This document shows positions 41,908 through 50,939 of a DNA stretch of 64,000 nt, one piece after another. Numbering within the stretch: the first letter of the stretch is position 1; the number at the start of each line of letters is the position of its first letter. The stretch is from JAJPHI01 sp035541875 (GTDB lineage: Bacteria; Desulfobacterota; Binatia; Binatales; Binataceae): positions 1-64,000 of the forward strand of contig DATKML010000015.1 of NCBI GenBank assembly GCA_035541875.1, given 5' to 3'. The notes under the pieces were generated by a model. That model worked only from the letters and a program-made list of their open reading frames with translations, made no database searches and was not told where the DNA came from. The translations under genes and the position numbers were made by a program.

Positions 41908-43359
41908 ATGAAGTTTGTAGCGATAGCCCTCTCGACGATCACGATTGTCGGGATCCTTCAGGGGTGTGCCAGCGTCGGCGATCGCCCGGAGCTGTATCCG
42001 GATAAATGGGCCCCTCAACATCAGGAGCAACAATGGAGCGGCCCTCCTGTCGGGACACCGCCTGCTCAGCCCGCTTCGGCCGAGCCGCTATCGCCCGCAA
42101 CGGTTCAGAGCGATCGAGCTTACGAGCTGCCGGTCTTGGTCGATATCGCCTTACACAACAATCCCGAGACCCAGCGCACCTGGAGCACCGCGAAGGCCGC
42201 CGCAGCCCGCTTCGGAGCCGCGCAGGCGCCCTACTACCCACAGGTTTCCTACGCTTCGGACAGCGGCTACACACGAACAATTCTGGAATTGCCCGGCGCG
42301 TATGGCGAGCTCAAACAGTGGCAGACCGATCCGACGCTTATCATGACGTGGACTCTGCTGGATTTCGGGCGGCGCGAGGCGTCGTCCGACAGTGCTCGCC
42401 ACCAGTTGTTCGCGGCGAATCTACTGTTCAACCGTTCGATCCAGGATGTGATCTTCAACACCGAAACGGCCTTTTATGTGCTCGACGCGGCCGAGAGCGG
42501 TGTGAGCGCGGCGGAGAAAAACCTGCAACTGGCGGAGACCGACTTCGATGCGGTTAAGCAACGCGTGGATCTGGGTCTAGCAACGCAGCCAGCATTGTTA
42601 CTCGCGAAAGCGCGGGGCGCGCAGTCGCAGTTCGATTTGGCCAATGCCCGCCTAATGGTCCACGACGCCCAGGCACAGATGGCCGTGGCGCTCGGCGTAC
42701 CGGCCGATCCCGCCGTCAAATTAGTGGGACTCGAAAATCAGCCGATACCGCCGCAGCTTAATCGATCCGTCGAAGAACTGATTGCTGAGGCGCGACGCGA
42801 GCGGCCGGATCTTGCGGCGAGTTTCGCCGGCGTGCGCGCGTCCGAGGCTGACGTCCGCCAGGCTCGCTCGCAATTCTTTCCGACAGTCGGTCTTTCGAGC
42901 GGCTATGGCGAGAATCTGTGGAACTTTACTTTTTCAGGTCCACCAACGACTCAGGTAGGACAACCGCAGTATTCGGCACTGCTTACGTTAAAGTGGGATC
43001 TCTTCACCGGGTTCAAGCGCCTTAATGACCTGCGTACCGCACAGGAAGAAAACAAAGTCGCGCGCGCTGAACTGAAGGCAAAGGAAATCGATATTATTGC
43101 TGAGATGTGGCGAGCCTATTTTGAACTTGAGTCGTCCCGCAGCAAATACTCATACGCTCAGAGCCTGGTCAGTGCTTCGCAGGAGTCATACGACGCGAAC
43201 CTGGAGACCTATCGGCAGGGACTGAGCACAATCGTTGAACTACTGACAGCAGAGCGCGATCTCGCCAACGCTCGCTATACACTGATCGCAAGCAAGGCCG
43301 AATTGCTAACGGCCTACGCTGCGGTGATTCATGCCGGCGGCGCGATCCGCACCAAATAA
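41908..43359 (+). CDS. Outer-membrane efflux lipoprotein (TolC/OprM family)
   Basis: From the ATG at 41908 the product has 483 residues, with lipobox L-Q-G-C near residue 20. Two OEP repeats follow: VDIALHNNPETQRTWSTAKA and later ARRERPDLAASFAGVRASEA, then LLTAERDLANARYTLIASKA and LLTAYAAVIHAGG near the end. It is the outer-membrane channel of the efflux operon that continues with a YtcA-like protein, HlyD and FUSC. Confidence 0.9.
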   Translation: MKFVAIALSTITIVGILQGCASVGDRPELYPDKWAPQHQEQQWSGPPVGTPPAQPASAEPLSPATVQSDRAYELPVLVDIALHNNPETQRTWSTAKAAAARFGAAQAPYYPQVSYASDSGYTRTILELPGAYGELKQWQTDPTLIMTWTLLDFGRREASSDSARHQLFAANLLFNRSIQDVIFNTETAFYVLDAAESGVSAAEKNLQLAETDFDAVKQRVDLGLATQPALLLAKARGAQSQFDLANARLMVHDAQAQMAVALGVPADPAVKLVGLENQPIPPQLNRSVEELIAEARRERPDLAASFAGVRASEADVRQARSQFFPTVGLSSGYGENLWNFTFSGPPTTQVGQPQYSALLTLKWDLFTGFKRLNDLRTAQEENKVARAELKAKEIDIIAEMWRAYFELESSRSKYSYAQSLVSASQESYDANLETYRQGLSTIVELLTAERDLANARYTLIASKAELLTAYAAVIHAGGAIRTK

Positions 43360-43361
43360 TC

Positions 43362-43625
43362 ATGCGTGGCCTTAGACTGTCTCCGTATTGCGCTTCCGCG
43401 ACATTGTCATTGGCCGGATGTGATCCGGTTGTGAATATCGCTGGCGCGAACTTCCCCGCATGGCTCCTGTGCGCCATTGTCGGTATCGTGATCGCCGCCA
43501 TCTCCCGACCAATCTTCGTGAAGACCGGCCTCGAACCTCATCTCGGCCCTCTGCTGCTGATCTATCCGTGCCTCGCGACGCTCTTCGGCTGCATCGCTTA
43601 TGTGGTGTTTTTCAATCGTATCTGA
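43362..43625 (+). CDS. YtcA-family small lipoprotein
   Basis: The 87-residue product has a lipobox L-S-L-A-G-C and then NIAGANFPAWLLCAIVGIVIAAISRPIF, matching E. coli YtcA (IGAYYPSWFFCAI...), followed by a second membrane segment. It is the small accessory protein often present between the channel and the HlyD gene in AaeAB-type operons. It begins two bases after the channel gene. Function unknown. Confidence 0.85.
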   Translation: MRGLRLSPYCASATLSLAGCDPVVNIAGANFPAWLLCAIVGIVIAAISRPIFVKTGLEPHLGPLLLIYPCLATLFGCIAYVVFFNRI

Positions 43626-43694
43626 GGTGACAGCCCAAAAGACTCGCCAATCAGTCGCACGGGTCAGCAACGGAACATACGCTACGGGATCATC

Positions 43695-44696
43695 ATGCTA
43701 CTGAAAGTAATAGGCCGAACGATAGGGGCCGTAATCGTCGTTGCGGCGATCGCGTCGGCTCTCTACGTAACGCGCCTTTACTATGTTTATCCGCGCACTG
43801 ACGATGCATACGTGCGCGCCAATGTGGTCGGGATAGCCGCCCACGTCAGCGGGCCTATCGTCCAGATGCCTATCGAGGACAATCAGCATGTGAAGGCTGG
43901 ACAGCTGCTTTTCGTGGTCGATCCGAGGCCTTATCAATCTGTGGTCGACCGGACCGAAGCTGAACTCGCCCTCACCAACTTGCAGATCAAAGCACTGGAG
44001 GACGCTATACGTTCGGCGACTTCGCGTAAGGCGCAACTCGAGGCAGCTCTCGCCTACGACAAACAATACCTTGATCGCATCGAGCCGTTGTTGAAGCGCC
44101 ACTTCGTTACCGCCAATGACGTCTTCAATGCTCGGAGCCGCGTTGACGCCGATGAGGCCGGCGTTGCGAGCGCTCATAGTGAGGTTTCGAAGGCGCAGAA
44201 TGATCTGGGTCAGTACGGAGATATCAATGCGCGGCGCAAAGCAGCGGAGGCCGCCCTCTACGATGCGAAGCTGAATCTCGACTATTGCTACGTCAAAGCA
44301 CCCTTCGATGCCTACGTGACGAATCTGAATATAACGGTCGGTCAGTATGCGAACGAAGGTCGTGAAGTTTTAAGCCTTGTCGATAATCGGACGTGGTATG
44401 TAATCGCGAATTTTCGCGAGAACTTTCTCGGCCATATCCGGCCCGGAATGACGGCTCAGGTCTACCTCTTGAGCTACCCTAATAAACGTTTCAGAGGTCG
44501 GGTACAGGGCGTCGGCTGGGCTCTTTTTCAGAATAATGGGGCGACGGTACAGGGGCTACCGCAGGTCGAAGAGACCCTTAACTGGGTGCGGCTCTCGCAG
44601 CGTTTTCCGGTGCGTGTCGTGCTCGAAGATAGCGACCCGGCACTGCCGTTTCGGATGGGCTCGACGGCGGTCGTTACGATTCAGGGCGATCATTGA
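43695..44696 (+). CDS. HlyD-family membrane fusion protein
   Basis: The 333-residue protein has one N-terminal membrane helix (GAVIVVAAIASALYVTRLYY), a biotinyl-lipoyl half (PRTDDAYVRANVVGIAAHVS, VVDPRPYQSVVDRTEAELAL), an alpha-helical hairpin and the second half with YCYVKAPFDAYVTNLNITVG. It links the inner-membrane FUSC pump to the outer-membrane channel. The FUSC start overlaps its stop. Confidence 0.9.
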   Translation: MLLKVIGRTIGAVIVVAAIASALYVTRLYYVYPRTDDAYVRANVVGIAAHVSGPIVQMPIEDNQHVKAGQLLFVVDPRPYQSVVDRTEAELALTNLQIKALEDAIRSATSRKAQLEAALAYDKQYLDRIEPLLKRHFVTANDVFNARSRVDADEAGVASAHSEVSKAQNDLGQYGDINARRKAAEAALYDAKLNLDYCYVKAPFDAYVTNLNITVGQYANEGREVLSLVDNRTWYVIANFRENFLGHIRPGMTAQVYLLSYPNKRFRGRVQGVGWALFQNNGATVQGLPQVEETLNWVRLSQRFPVRVVLEDSDPALPFRMGSTAVVTIQGDH

Positions 44697-46978
44697 GCAG
44701 CGACGTCGTCTCGATAGCCCCAAAGCCGGAACTTCGGCCAGCAGAACCGTATCGATGGACCGAGTGGCTGGGGAATCTGCTTGCGCGGGAGCTAGTTCCC
44801 AGCCCTCGCAAGCTTCGGATCGCGCTGCGTATCACCACGATTGCAACCGTAGGCGCAGCCTTAATTACGATTTGCCACGTCAATAACGAGATAGGAACGT
44901 ACCTGGTCTGGCTGCTGGTCGGCGCGGGGCCGATGATGTCGGTACGGCGGGCGGGCACTCTGTTAGCGGCCGAAGGAGTCGCACTTGCGGCATCGGTGGC
45001 AATTGCCCGGGTACTGGCGGAGACACCGTGGCTGATGTTGCCCTTTATCTTCGCGTTGTTCGCGTGGTCGAGCTACTACGGTAATCGAATCAAGCTGGGC
45101 GCAGGACTGCTGTTGATCGAGGTCGTATGCCTGAATCTTTATTACAGCGTCATCTTCGCACCGCATGAAATCGGATGGGCTGCGGCCGGTGCGTTCGGCG
45201 GTAGTGTAATCGCACTGGGGACGGTCCTGCTCTTCGATCAATGGCTGTGGCCCGAACCCAGCGAAACCCTGCTGAGAGAGGCACTTGCTAACAGTCTACG
45301 GAGAGTGCGCGCGCGGCTGAAAGGAGCGGTGGATTTTTACCTCGGCCATCCTGATGCGGTCCGACCGCCGGTGCCACCGCTCAGTTCGGATCTGCCCGGA
45401 CATATGACCCTGCTCGATCAGGTCGTGGCAGAAGGAGTCGATGTACATCGGCAGGCTATCCTGCTCGCGACGATCACACGAATCGCTCGTATCGAACTCG
45501 AAGTGAATCGCTTAATCATCGCCGTTCGCGAGCACGTGCCGACTTTGATCCGCTCGATGCTTCAAACGGAAATGCAGGCGGCAGTCGACGCGATCGCTAC
45601 TGCGTTGGACGACATAGTGGATGAGCTAGGCACGACGATCCTGGTCGGCTCGGACAATCCACCGCCCATCTCGCGGAGCAAGGCGCGATTAGCGATGGAC
45701 CGTCTGCGGGCGCGCATCCTTGAGGTTCGGCCCATTTATATTGGCCAAGCGGGAGCCGCAGAGATAGAAAACCTTGCGTCGGTCACTGATTCGCTCGCAT
45801 CAATTTGTGGGCATATCGAGTTGCTGCTCGATGAGCCGCCGGCATCTACGGTTCTGTGTCGAGTCGCTGACGCTACTCCGCAAAGTCGTGGACTGGATCC
45901 GACGCTATTGCGCTATGCGCTGAAAGTCGGACTATGCGCACTAAGTGGCTATCTGATCGGGATTTTCAGTCAGCGTCCCGAACTCTCAACAATCCTCACC
46001 ACCGTGCTGATTACCGCACTTCCGACCTACGGAGCGGCTTTTCGCAAGATGGTGTTGCGCATCGTCGGTGCCGTCATCGGAGGTGCCGTATCGCTGCTGG
46101 CGATAATAATCGTTTCGCCGAACTTCGAATCCTTGCCGGCTTATTTAATCACCATATTCATAGTGTTCTACGTGTCAGCCTATTCATCGTTAGGCAGTGG
46201 TCGGGTCGCCTATGCGGGTAAGCAAATTGGTACGACCTTCGCACTGGTCTTTGCAGGCTTGAGTCCCTCGACCGATATCTATGGACCGTTGTGGCGGGTA
46301 TGGGCGATACTGTTGGGGACGGTCGTGGTCGCGGTTATCGCCTTAATTCTATGGCCTGACTATGCGGGCGACTCCCTGATACCACGCTTGCGTCGTGTAA
46401 TTGCCGGCGCCAGGGCGCTTGCACCCGATGGCATTGCCGCGGGCAGCGAGGGACAGATCAATAGCGCTATTGCCGAGACGATGAGCACGCTTGCTGAGAT
46501 GCTCCAGATCGCCGACGATGCGCAAATCGAGGGTCGAACCAGCACGGTCGATCATAACGCCATAATCGAAGCGACCGGGACCTTGCGGCGTATCGCCAAC
46601 CGGTTCGCATCGATTTCGGTATCGCGGCTGGTTGCGCCGTCGCCTGAATTGGACCCGATCACGGAATCGGCGCGACGATCTTTTCTTCAGGGCACTTACC
46701 AGCAACTCGAAGCCTGGGGAATTTTTTTTGGCAGCCCCAATTGCCTCGATGCTGTCGCGGCGCGGGCGCTTGCGTCGACTGCAGAGCCGCTCCGTTTGGA
46801 AGAGGATCTCAGGGAGTTCGAGACGCGATTGCAGGAGGACGGCTTTTCACGTATCGCTGCATGGACCTTTGTTCAACGTCGCGCACTCTTGGCCGAGCTC
46901 AGCTCGCTACATCGTATCGCGGTGCTCTTGCCCGAGTTGATTGGCTGGCTGGCGCGCATCCCCGGGCAGCACTCCTAG
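44693..46978 (+). CDS. FUSC-family aromatic acid/efflux inner-membrane protein (AaeB-like)
   Basis: The 761-residue protein starts at a TTG overlapping the HlyD stop by four bases. It has two membrane bundles, residues about 35-165 and 400-560 (LLRYALKVGLCALSGYLIGI, TTVLITALPTYGAAFRKMVL, LLGTVVVAVIALILWPDYAG), separated by a long soluble segment, as in FUSC/AaeB pumps for hydroxylated aromatic acids. Together with the three genes before it, it forms a complete efflux system across both membranes. Confidence 0.9.
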   Translation: MSSDVVSIAPKPELRPAEPYRWTEWLGNLLARELVPSPRKLRIALRITTIATVGAALITICHVNNEIGTYLVWLLVGAGPMMSVRRAGTLLAAEGVALAASVAIARVLAETPWLMLPFIFALFAWSSYYGNRIKLGAGLLLIEVVCLNLYYSVIFAPHEIGWAAAGAFGGSVIALGTVLLFDQWLWPEPSETLLREALANSLRRVRARLKGAVDFYLGHPDAVRPPVPPLSSDLPGHMTLLDQVVAEGVDVHRQAILLATITRIARIELEVNRLIIAVREHVPTLIRSMLQTEMQAAVDAIATALDDIVDELGTTILVGSDNPPPISRSKARLAMDRLRARILEVRPIYIGQAGAAEIENLASVTDSLASICGHIELLLDEPPASTVLCRVADATPQSRGLDPTLLRYALKVGLCALSGYLIGIFSQRPELSTILTTVLITALPTYGAAFRKMVLRIVGAVIGGAVSLLAIIIVSPNFESLPAYLITIFIVFYVSAYSSLGSGRVAYAGKQIGTTFALVFAGLSPSTDIYGPLWRVWAILLGTVVVAVIALILWPDYAGDSLIPRLRRVIAGARALAPDGIAAGSEGQINSAIAETMSTLAEMLQIADDAQIEGRTSTVDHNAIIEATGTLRRIANRFASISVSRLVAPSPELDPITESARRSFLQGTYQQLEAWGIFFGSPNCLDAVAARALASTAEPLRLEEDLREFETRLQEDGFSRIAAWTFVQRRALLAELSSLHRIAVLLPELIGWLARIPGQHS

Positions 46979-47042
46979 ATTTATCTAGGCACAGCTTTCT
47001 CAGATCCTCTCGATAAGCACCTACCTTTCGGCTCGACTCGAG

Positions 47043-47059
47043 CGTATCCGTTGGAAGCA
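47043..47059. promoter_or_regulatory. Enhancer-like palindrome, copy 9
   Basis: CGTATCC-GTT-GGAAGCA; centre 47051, 32 bases from copy 10. Confidence 0.6.
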
Positions 47060-47074
47060 ACCCGCTCGACGAAT

Positions 47075-47091
47075 CGTATCCGTCGGAGACA
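47075..47091. promoter_or_regulatory. Enhancer-like palindrome, copy 10
   Basis: CGTATCC-GTC-GGAGACA; centre 47083. It is 197 bases from the predicted start of the downstream sigma-54-like promoter, farther than the 86-116 bases elsewhere. Confidence 0.6.
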
Positions 47092-47253
47092 CCTAAGGTG
47101 CGAGGAACAGAGTTCGCAATCAGTCGTTTGCCAAGAAGCGACGGGCGCGATATTGAGAAAATAAGCGCGACGCGAAACATCGACGTACCCTTTTTCTCAA
47201 AATCCACCGGCTCTGCTTCCACATCAACGCGATCGCGTATCGCGCCCAGATGT

Positions 47254-47269
47254 TGGCATGGGGCGTGCA
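47254..47269 (+). promoter_or_regulatory. Sigma-54-like promoter of the hydrolase-PRTase/hsp20/groEL2 operon
   Basis: TGGCATGGGGCGTGCA keeps GG-N10-GC, TGGCA and TGCA with changes at two positions. The predicted transcription start is near 47280, 43 bases before the ATG. A weaker candidate (AGGAACAGAGTTCGCA, 47103-47118) lies too close to the palindromes. Confidence 0.5.
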
Positions 47270-47322
47270 ACCCAATCCGTAACGAATCGTTCGGCACCTG
47301 AAACAGGTGAGCGATATTTCCG

Positions 47323-48642
47323 ATGCGACAAAGAGTTCTCATTCCTTCAGATTCAGTTGGACTCGACGGCGAACTCATCGTGCCCAAGGGTGCGATCGGC
47401 ATTGTGCTTTTCGCGCATGGCAGTGGGAGTAGTCGGCTCAGCCCGCGTAATCTGCTGGTAGCTGAGTCGCTACAAAAAATAGGAATCGGCACGCTGCTCT
47501 TTGACCTGCTCACCGAGGAGGAAGCCGCGGATCGCGAAAGTGTCTTCGATATCGATTTTCTCGCTCATCGCCTAATCGATGCGACGCGATGGATCGAGCA
47601 GGAGCGATCGACGCGCGGATATCCACTGGGCTATTTCGGCGCGAGCACAGGCGCAGCCGCAGCGCTAACCGCGACCGCCCGTGAGCACTCTATCCGAGCC
47701 GTCGTCTCGCGAGGAGGTCGCCCCGACCTCGCGATGCGCCATCTGGCGGCAGTTACCGCTCCGACCCTTCTCATAGTTGGCGGACAGGATTACGGAGTAA
47801 TCGAACTCAACGAGCAGGCCTATCGGGTTCTGCGATGCGCAAAGGCAATGAAGGTAGTCCCGGGCGCTACCCATCTGTTTGAAGAACCGGGAACCCTACA
47901 GCAGGTCTGCAATCTCGCCGGAGATTGGTTCGCGAAGTATCTGCCCGCATCTAGACATTACAATCCGAGACCAGAAGAGCCCGTCGTCTTTTCCGACCGC
48001 AAAGTGGCGGGTCGGGTGCTTGCGGGTCGTCTAGCCTCTTATGCGGGACCCGATACGGTCGTGCTGGGTATCGCACGCGGCGGATTGCCGGTAGCTCAGG
48101 AGGTCGCAGCAGGGATCCACGCTCCGCTCGACGTGATCGTCGTGCGCAAGCTCGGAGCACCGCATCAGCCGGAATTGGGTATCGGAGCGATTGTTGATGG
48201 CGACCATCCTCGCGCGATCTTCAATCGGGAAGTGATCGAACAACTCGGCGTTTCCCCGGAGTACATCGATGAAGAGATCGCCCGCCAACTTAAAGAAGTG
48301 AAACGTCGAGAGCGCGAATATCGCGGCAATCGCGCGTCGACGCAGTTGGAGGGACACACGGTGATCGTTGTGGACGACGGGATCGCGACCGGATCATCCG
48401 TTCGAGCCGCTTTGCGAGGCGTTCGCCGGCAGCGTCCGAAGCGCTTGATCCTCGCAACCCCGGTCGCACCCGCCGAGAGTCTCGAAGCGTTGCGTGGCGA
48501 AGCCGATGATATTGTCTGTCTCGAAACACCCCGGGATTTTTTCGCTGTGGGCCAGTTCTACCGCAATTTTGGGCAGGTCAGCGACGACGAGGTCAAAGCA
48601 CTTCTCGCACAGTATCAATCCGACAAAGGTGACTCAGTTTAA
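47323..48642 (+). CDS. Alpha/beta hydrolase fused to a phosphoribosyltransferase
   Basis: The 439-residue protein joins a dienelactone-hydrolase-like domain (residues 1-215: FAHGSGSSRLSPRNL, YFGASTGAAAAL with nucleophile serine, LLIVGGQDYGV, ATHLFEEPG) to a phosphoribosyltransferase domain (residues 225-435: LGIARGGLPVAQEVA, VVRKLGAPHQPELGIGAI and the PRPP loop VIVVDDGIATGSS). Similar phosphoribosyltransferases (Rv0571c, and Rv2030c with another fused domain) are in the mycobacterial DosR regulon. It is the first gene of an operon with hsp20 and groEL2. Substrate unknown. Confidence 0.85.
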   Translation: MRQRVLIPSDSVGLDGELIVPKGAIGIVLFAHGSGSSRLSPRNLLVAESLQKIGIGTLLFDLLTEEEAADRESVFDIDFLAHRLIDATRWIEQERSTRGYPLGYFGASTGAAAALTATAREHSIRAVVSRGGRPDLAMRHLAAVTAPTLLIVGGQDYGVIELNEQAYRVLRCAKAMKVVPGATHLFEEPGTLQQVCNLAGDWFAKYLPASRHYNPRPEEPVVFSDRKVAGRVLAGRLASYAGPDTVVLGIARGGLPVAQEVAAGIHAPLDVIVVRKLGAPHQPELGIGAIVDGDHPRAIFNREVIEQLGVSPEYIDEEIARQLKEVKRREREYRGNRASTQLEGHTVIVVDDGIATGSSVRAALRGVRRQRPKRLILATPVAPAESLEALRGEADDIVCLETPRDFFAVGQFYRNFGQVSDDEVKALLAQYQSDKGDSV

Positions 48643-48668
48643 TCCGCTAGGTGACAAGGAGAACAACG

Positions 48669-49175
48669 ATGGCATTGCTCGAAAAATGGCGACGTGGACG
48701 AGAGATGGAGCGCTTCCGTGATGAGTTTGACGATCTGATGGAGCGCTTCGGCCTGGACCGTGATTGGTTCGGTCGCTTCCCTTTTAATCGCGAATGGCTT
48801 TCTGAGTGGGAAACACGACCGTCCAAGCTTGCGATCGAATCACGGGTCGAAAACGATCACTTTATCGTGCGCACGGATCTTCCCGGTATCGATCCCAAAG
48901 ACGTCGATATCAAGGTCGTCGGCAACATGCTCACGATCAAGGGCGAGCGCGAAGAGAAGAAGGAGACGAAGAAGGCCGACTATATGCATCGCGAGATCAG
49001 ATACGGCTCCTTCGAACGCTCAATCTCGCTCCCCGAGGGAATCAAAGGGGATGATCTGAAAGCTACTTATAAAGACGGGGTGCTCGAACTCACCGCGCCG
49101 ATGCCGAAAGAGGCGATTCCGAAAGAGGTGAAAATCCAGATCGAAGCCAAAGGCAACGCCGAAAAGAAGGCTTAG
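48669..49175 (+). CDS. Small heat-shock protein (Hsp20)
   Basis: The 168-residue product, from the ATG at 48669 preceded by AAGGAG, has an alpha-crystallin domain: VENDHFIVRTDLPGIDPKDV, MLTIKGEREEKKETKK, YGSFERSISLPEGI, YKDGVLELTAPMPK. It lies 26 bases after the hydrolase-PRTase gene and 94 bases before groEL2. It is a paralogue of the protein at 20779-21258. It would hold unfolding proteins until GroEL2 can act. Confidence 0.93.
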   Translation: MALLEKWRRGREMERFRDEFDDLMERFGLDRDWFGRFPFNREWLSEWETRPSKLAIESRVENDHFIVRTDLPGIDPKDVDIKVVGNMLTIKGEREEKKETKKADYMHREIRYGSFERSISLPEGIKGDDLKATYKDGVLELTAPMPKEAIPKEVKIQIEAKGNAEKKA

Positions 49176-49269
49176 TCCATTAAGCCGAGGCGGACGTGAT
49201 CGCGAGGTTCGCAGAGCCGTCGCGCAGGATAGGCACAGGAAATAAAAGCGCGGAAGCGAGGTATCGCTA

Positions 49270-50895
49270 ATGGCGTTCAAAGAGCTGCACTTTCAAGCCG
49301 AGGCGCGAGAGAGTCTTTTACGTGGCGCAAAGGCTTTAGCCGATGCGGTCAGAATTACGCTCGGACCCAAATCCAAATGCGTTCTGATTCAAAAATCGTA
49401 CGGTGTTCCCGTGGTCTGCAACGACGGCGTTACGATCGCAAAGGAAGTGCAGCTCAAGGATCCGAGTGAAAACCTCGGCGCGCAGATGATTCGGCAGGCG
49501 GCCGAGCGCACGGGCGACGCGGTGGGCGACGGCACGAGCACCGCGACTATTCTCGCCTATGCAATTTTTTCCAATGGCGTCCGCAACGTAGCGGCCGGCG
49601 CGAGCGCGATCGATCTGAAACGTGGCATCGATCAAGGTGTCAAAGCCGCAATCGAATCGCTGCGCAGACAGTCCAAACCCGTGTCGACGCGACGGGAGAA
49701 GGCGCAAGTAGCAGCAATATCGGCGCATAACGATCCAATGGTGGGTGATCTTGTAGCCGATGCGTTCGAAAAGGTCGGGGCTGAGGGCGTAGTATCCCTG
49801 GAGGAATCGAGAACCACGGAGACTCAGCTCGAAGTAGTTGAGGGACTCGCCTTCGATCGTGGTTACCTGTCGCCGTACTTCATCACCGACCCAGAAAAGA
49901 TGGAGGCGGTGCTCGAAGACGCTTCGATTCTGATCACCGATAAGAAGATCGGTGTGATGAAAGATCTCGTTCCGCTGCTCGAAGAGATCGTACGCTCAAA
50001 TCGCGCATTGCTGATAATCGCAGAGGATGTCGAAGGCGAAGCCTTGGCCACGCTGGTGGTAAACAAGCTTCGCGGCGCGCTCAAATGTATCGCGGTTAAA
50101 GCGCCCGGCTTCGGCGATCGCCGCAAGGAGATGCTCGAAGATATCGCGATTCTAACGGGTGGCCGCGTCATCTCCGAGGATACCGGTTCCAAGCTCGAAG
50201 CGGTTAGCTTGCCACAACTTGGGCGGGCGCAACGAGTTGTTGTCGATAAGGACAACACCAAGGTGATTGGCGGGCTCGGATCGAAGCCTCTCATCGAGGG
50301 GCGCAAACAACAGATCCGACAGCTCGTAGATAAGACCACCAGCGACTACGATCGCGAAAAGCTCAACGAGCGGCTGGCGAAGCTGGCCGGCGGTGTCGCC
50401 GTAATCAGAGTTGGAGCTCCTTCGGAATCCGAGATGAAGAGTCGTAAGGAAGCTCTCGATGACGCAATCAGTTCGACTCGCGCTGCCGTCGCCGAGGGAA
50501 TCGTTCCGGGTGGTGGACTCGCGTTGCTGCGAGCGATCGAGGCTGTCACGCGCGAGGAAGAGCAGAGCTTCGGCGACGAGCGCACGGGTCTGCAGATCCT
50601 CAAGCAGGCCCTGCAAGAACCCGTGCGGCAACTTGCCACAAACTCCGGCGAGGACGGCGGCGTAGTGATCCACGAGATGCTGGCGCATCAGGGGAGCTGG
50701 GGCTTCGACGCCGCGACGCGTCGCTACGTCGACTTGGTCGAGGCGGGTATTATCGACCCCACGAAGGTTGTACGTCTGGCACTCGAGAATGCAGCCTCGG
50801 CGGCTACGCTTTTGCTCCTCAGTGAGGCCACACTCACCGATGTTCCCGAGGAGAAGGAGGGTGCGAACCGCCTGCCGTACCCGACTGAAACTTAA
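49270..50895 (+). CDS. Chaperonin GroEL (second, divergent copy)
   Basis: The 541-residue protein has ITLGPKSKCVLIQKSYG, GDGTSTATILAYAIF (GDGTTTAT in most GroELs), AVKAPGFGDRRKEMLEDI and EGIVPGGGLALL. It ends DVPEEKEGANRLPYPTET, lacking the Gly-Gly-Met tail that the copy at 6539-8263 has. No groES is adjacent. It sits in a stress operon after hsp20 and before the 2-oxoacid oxidoreductase genes, suggesting a specialised chaperonin for that condition. Residue identity to copy 1 is clearly partial by eye. Confidence 0.93.
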   Translation: MAFKELHFQAEARESLLRGAKALADAVRITLGPKSKCVLIQKSYGVPVVCNDGVTIAKEVQLKDPSENLGAQMIRQAAERTGDAVGDGTSTATILAYAIFSNGVRNVAAGASAIDLKRGIDQGVKAAIESLRRQSKPVSTRREKAQVAAISAHNDPMVGDLVADAFEKVGAEGVVSLEESRTTETQLEVVEGLAFDRGYLSPYFITDPEKMEAVLEDASILITDKKIGVMKDLVPLLEEIVRSNRALLIIAEDVEGEALATLVVNKLRGALKCIAVKAPGFGDRRKEMLEDIAILTGGRVISEDTGSKLEAVSLPQLGRAQRVVVDKDNTKVIGGLGSKPLIEGRKQQIRQLVDKTTSDYDREKLNERLAKLAGGVAVIRVGAPSESEMKSRKEALDDAISSTRAAVAEGIVPGGGLALLRAIEAVTREEEQSFGDERTGLQILKQALQEPVRQLATNSGEDGGVVIHEMLAHQGSWGFDAATRRYVDLVEAGIIDPTKVVRLALENAASAATLLLLSEATLTDVPEEKEGANRLPYPTET

Positions 50896-50939
50896 GACCT
50901 TTCATAGAAAAATCATGCATAGTCGCCGGCACTTCCACC

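Larger units (their letters stand above)
46979..47322. other. Intergenic regulatory region (344 bases)
   Basis: No credible gene lies between the FUSC stop and the hydrolase-phosphoribosyltransferase gene. It contains palindrome copies 9 and 10, 32 bases apart, and a sigma-54-like promoter far downstream (47254-47269), with an A/T-richer stretch around 47150-47210 between them where DNA could bend. Confidence 0.5.

Noticed and set aside
46899..47513. A 204-codon minus-strand frame over the region between FUSC and the hydrolase-PRTase gene
   Set aside because: It overlaps both neighbouring genes and the palindrome sites, and its sequence has low-complexity Ser/Arg character with no recognisable domain.
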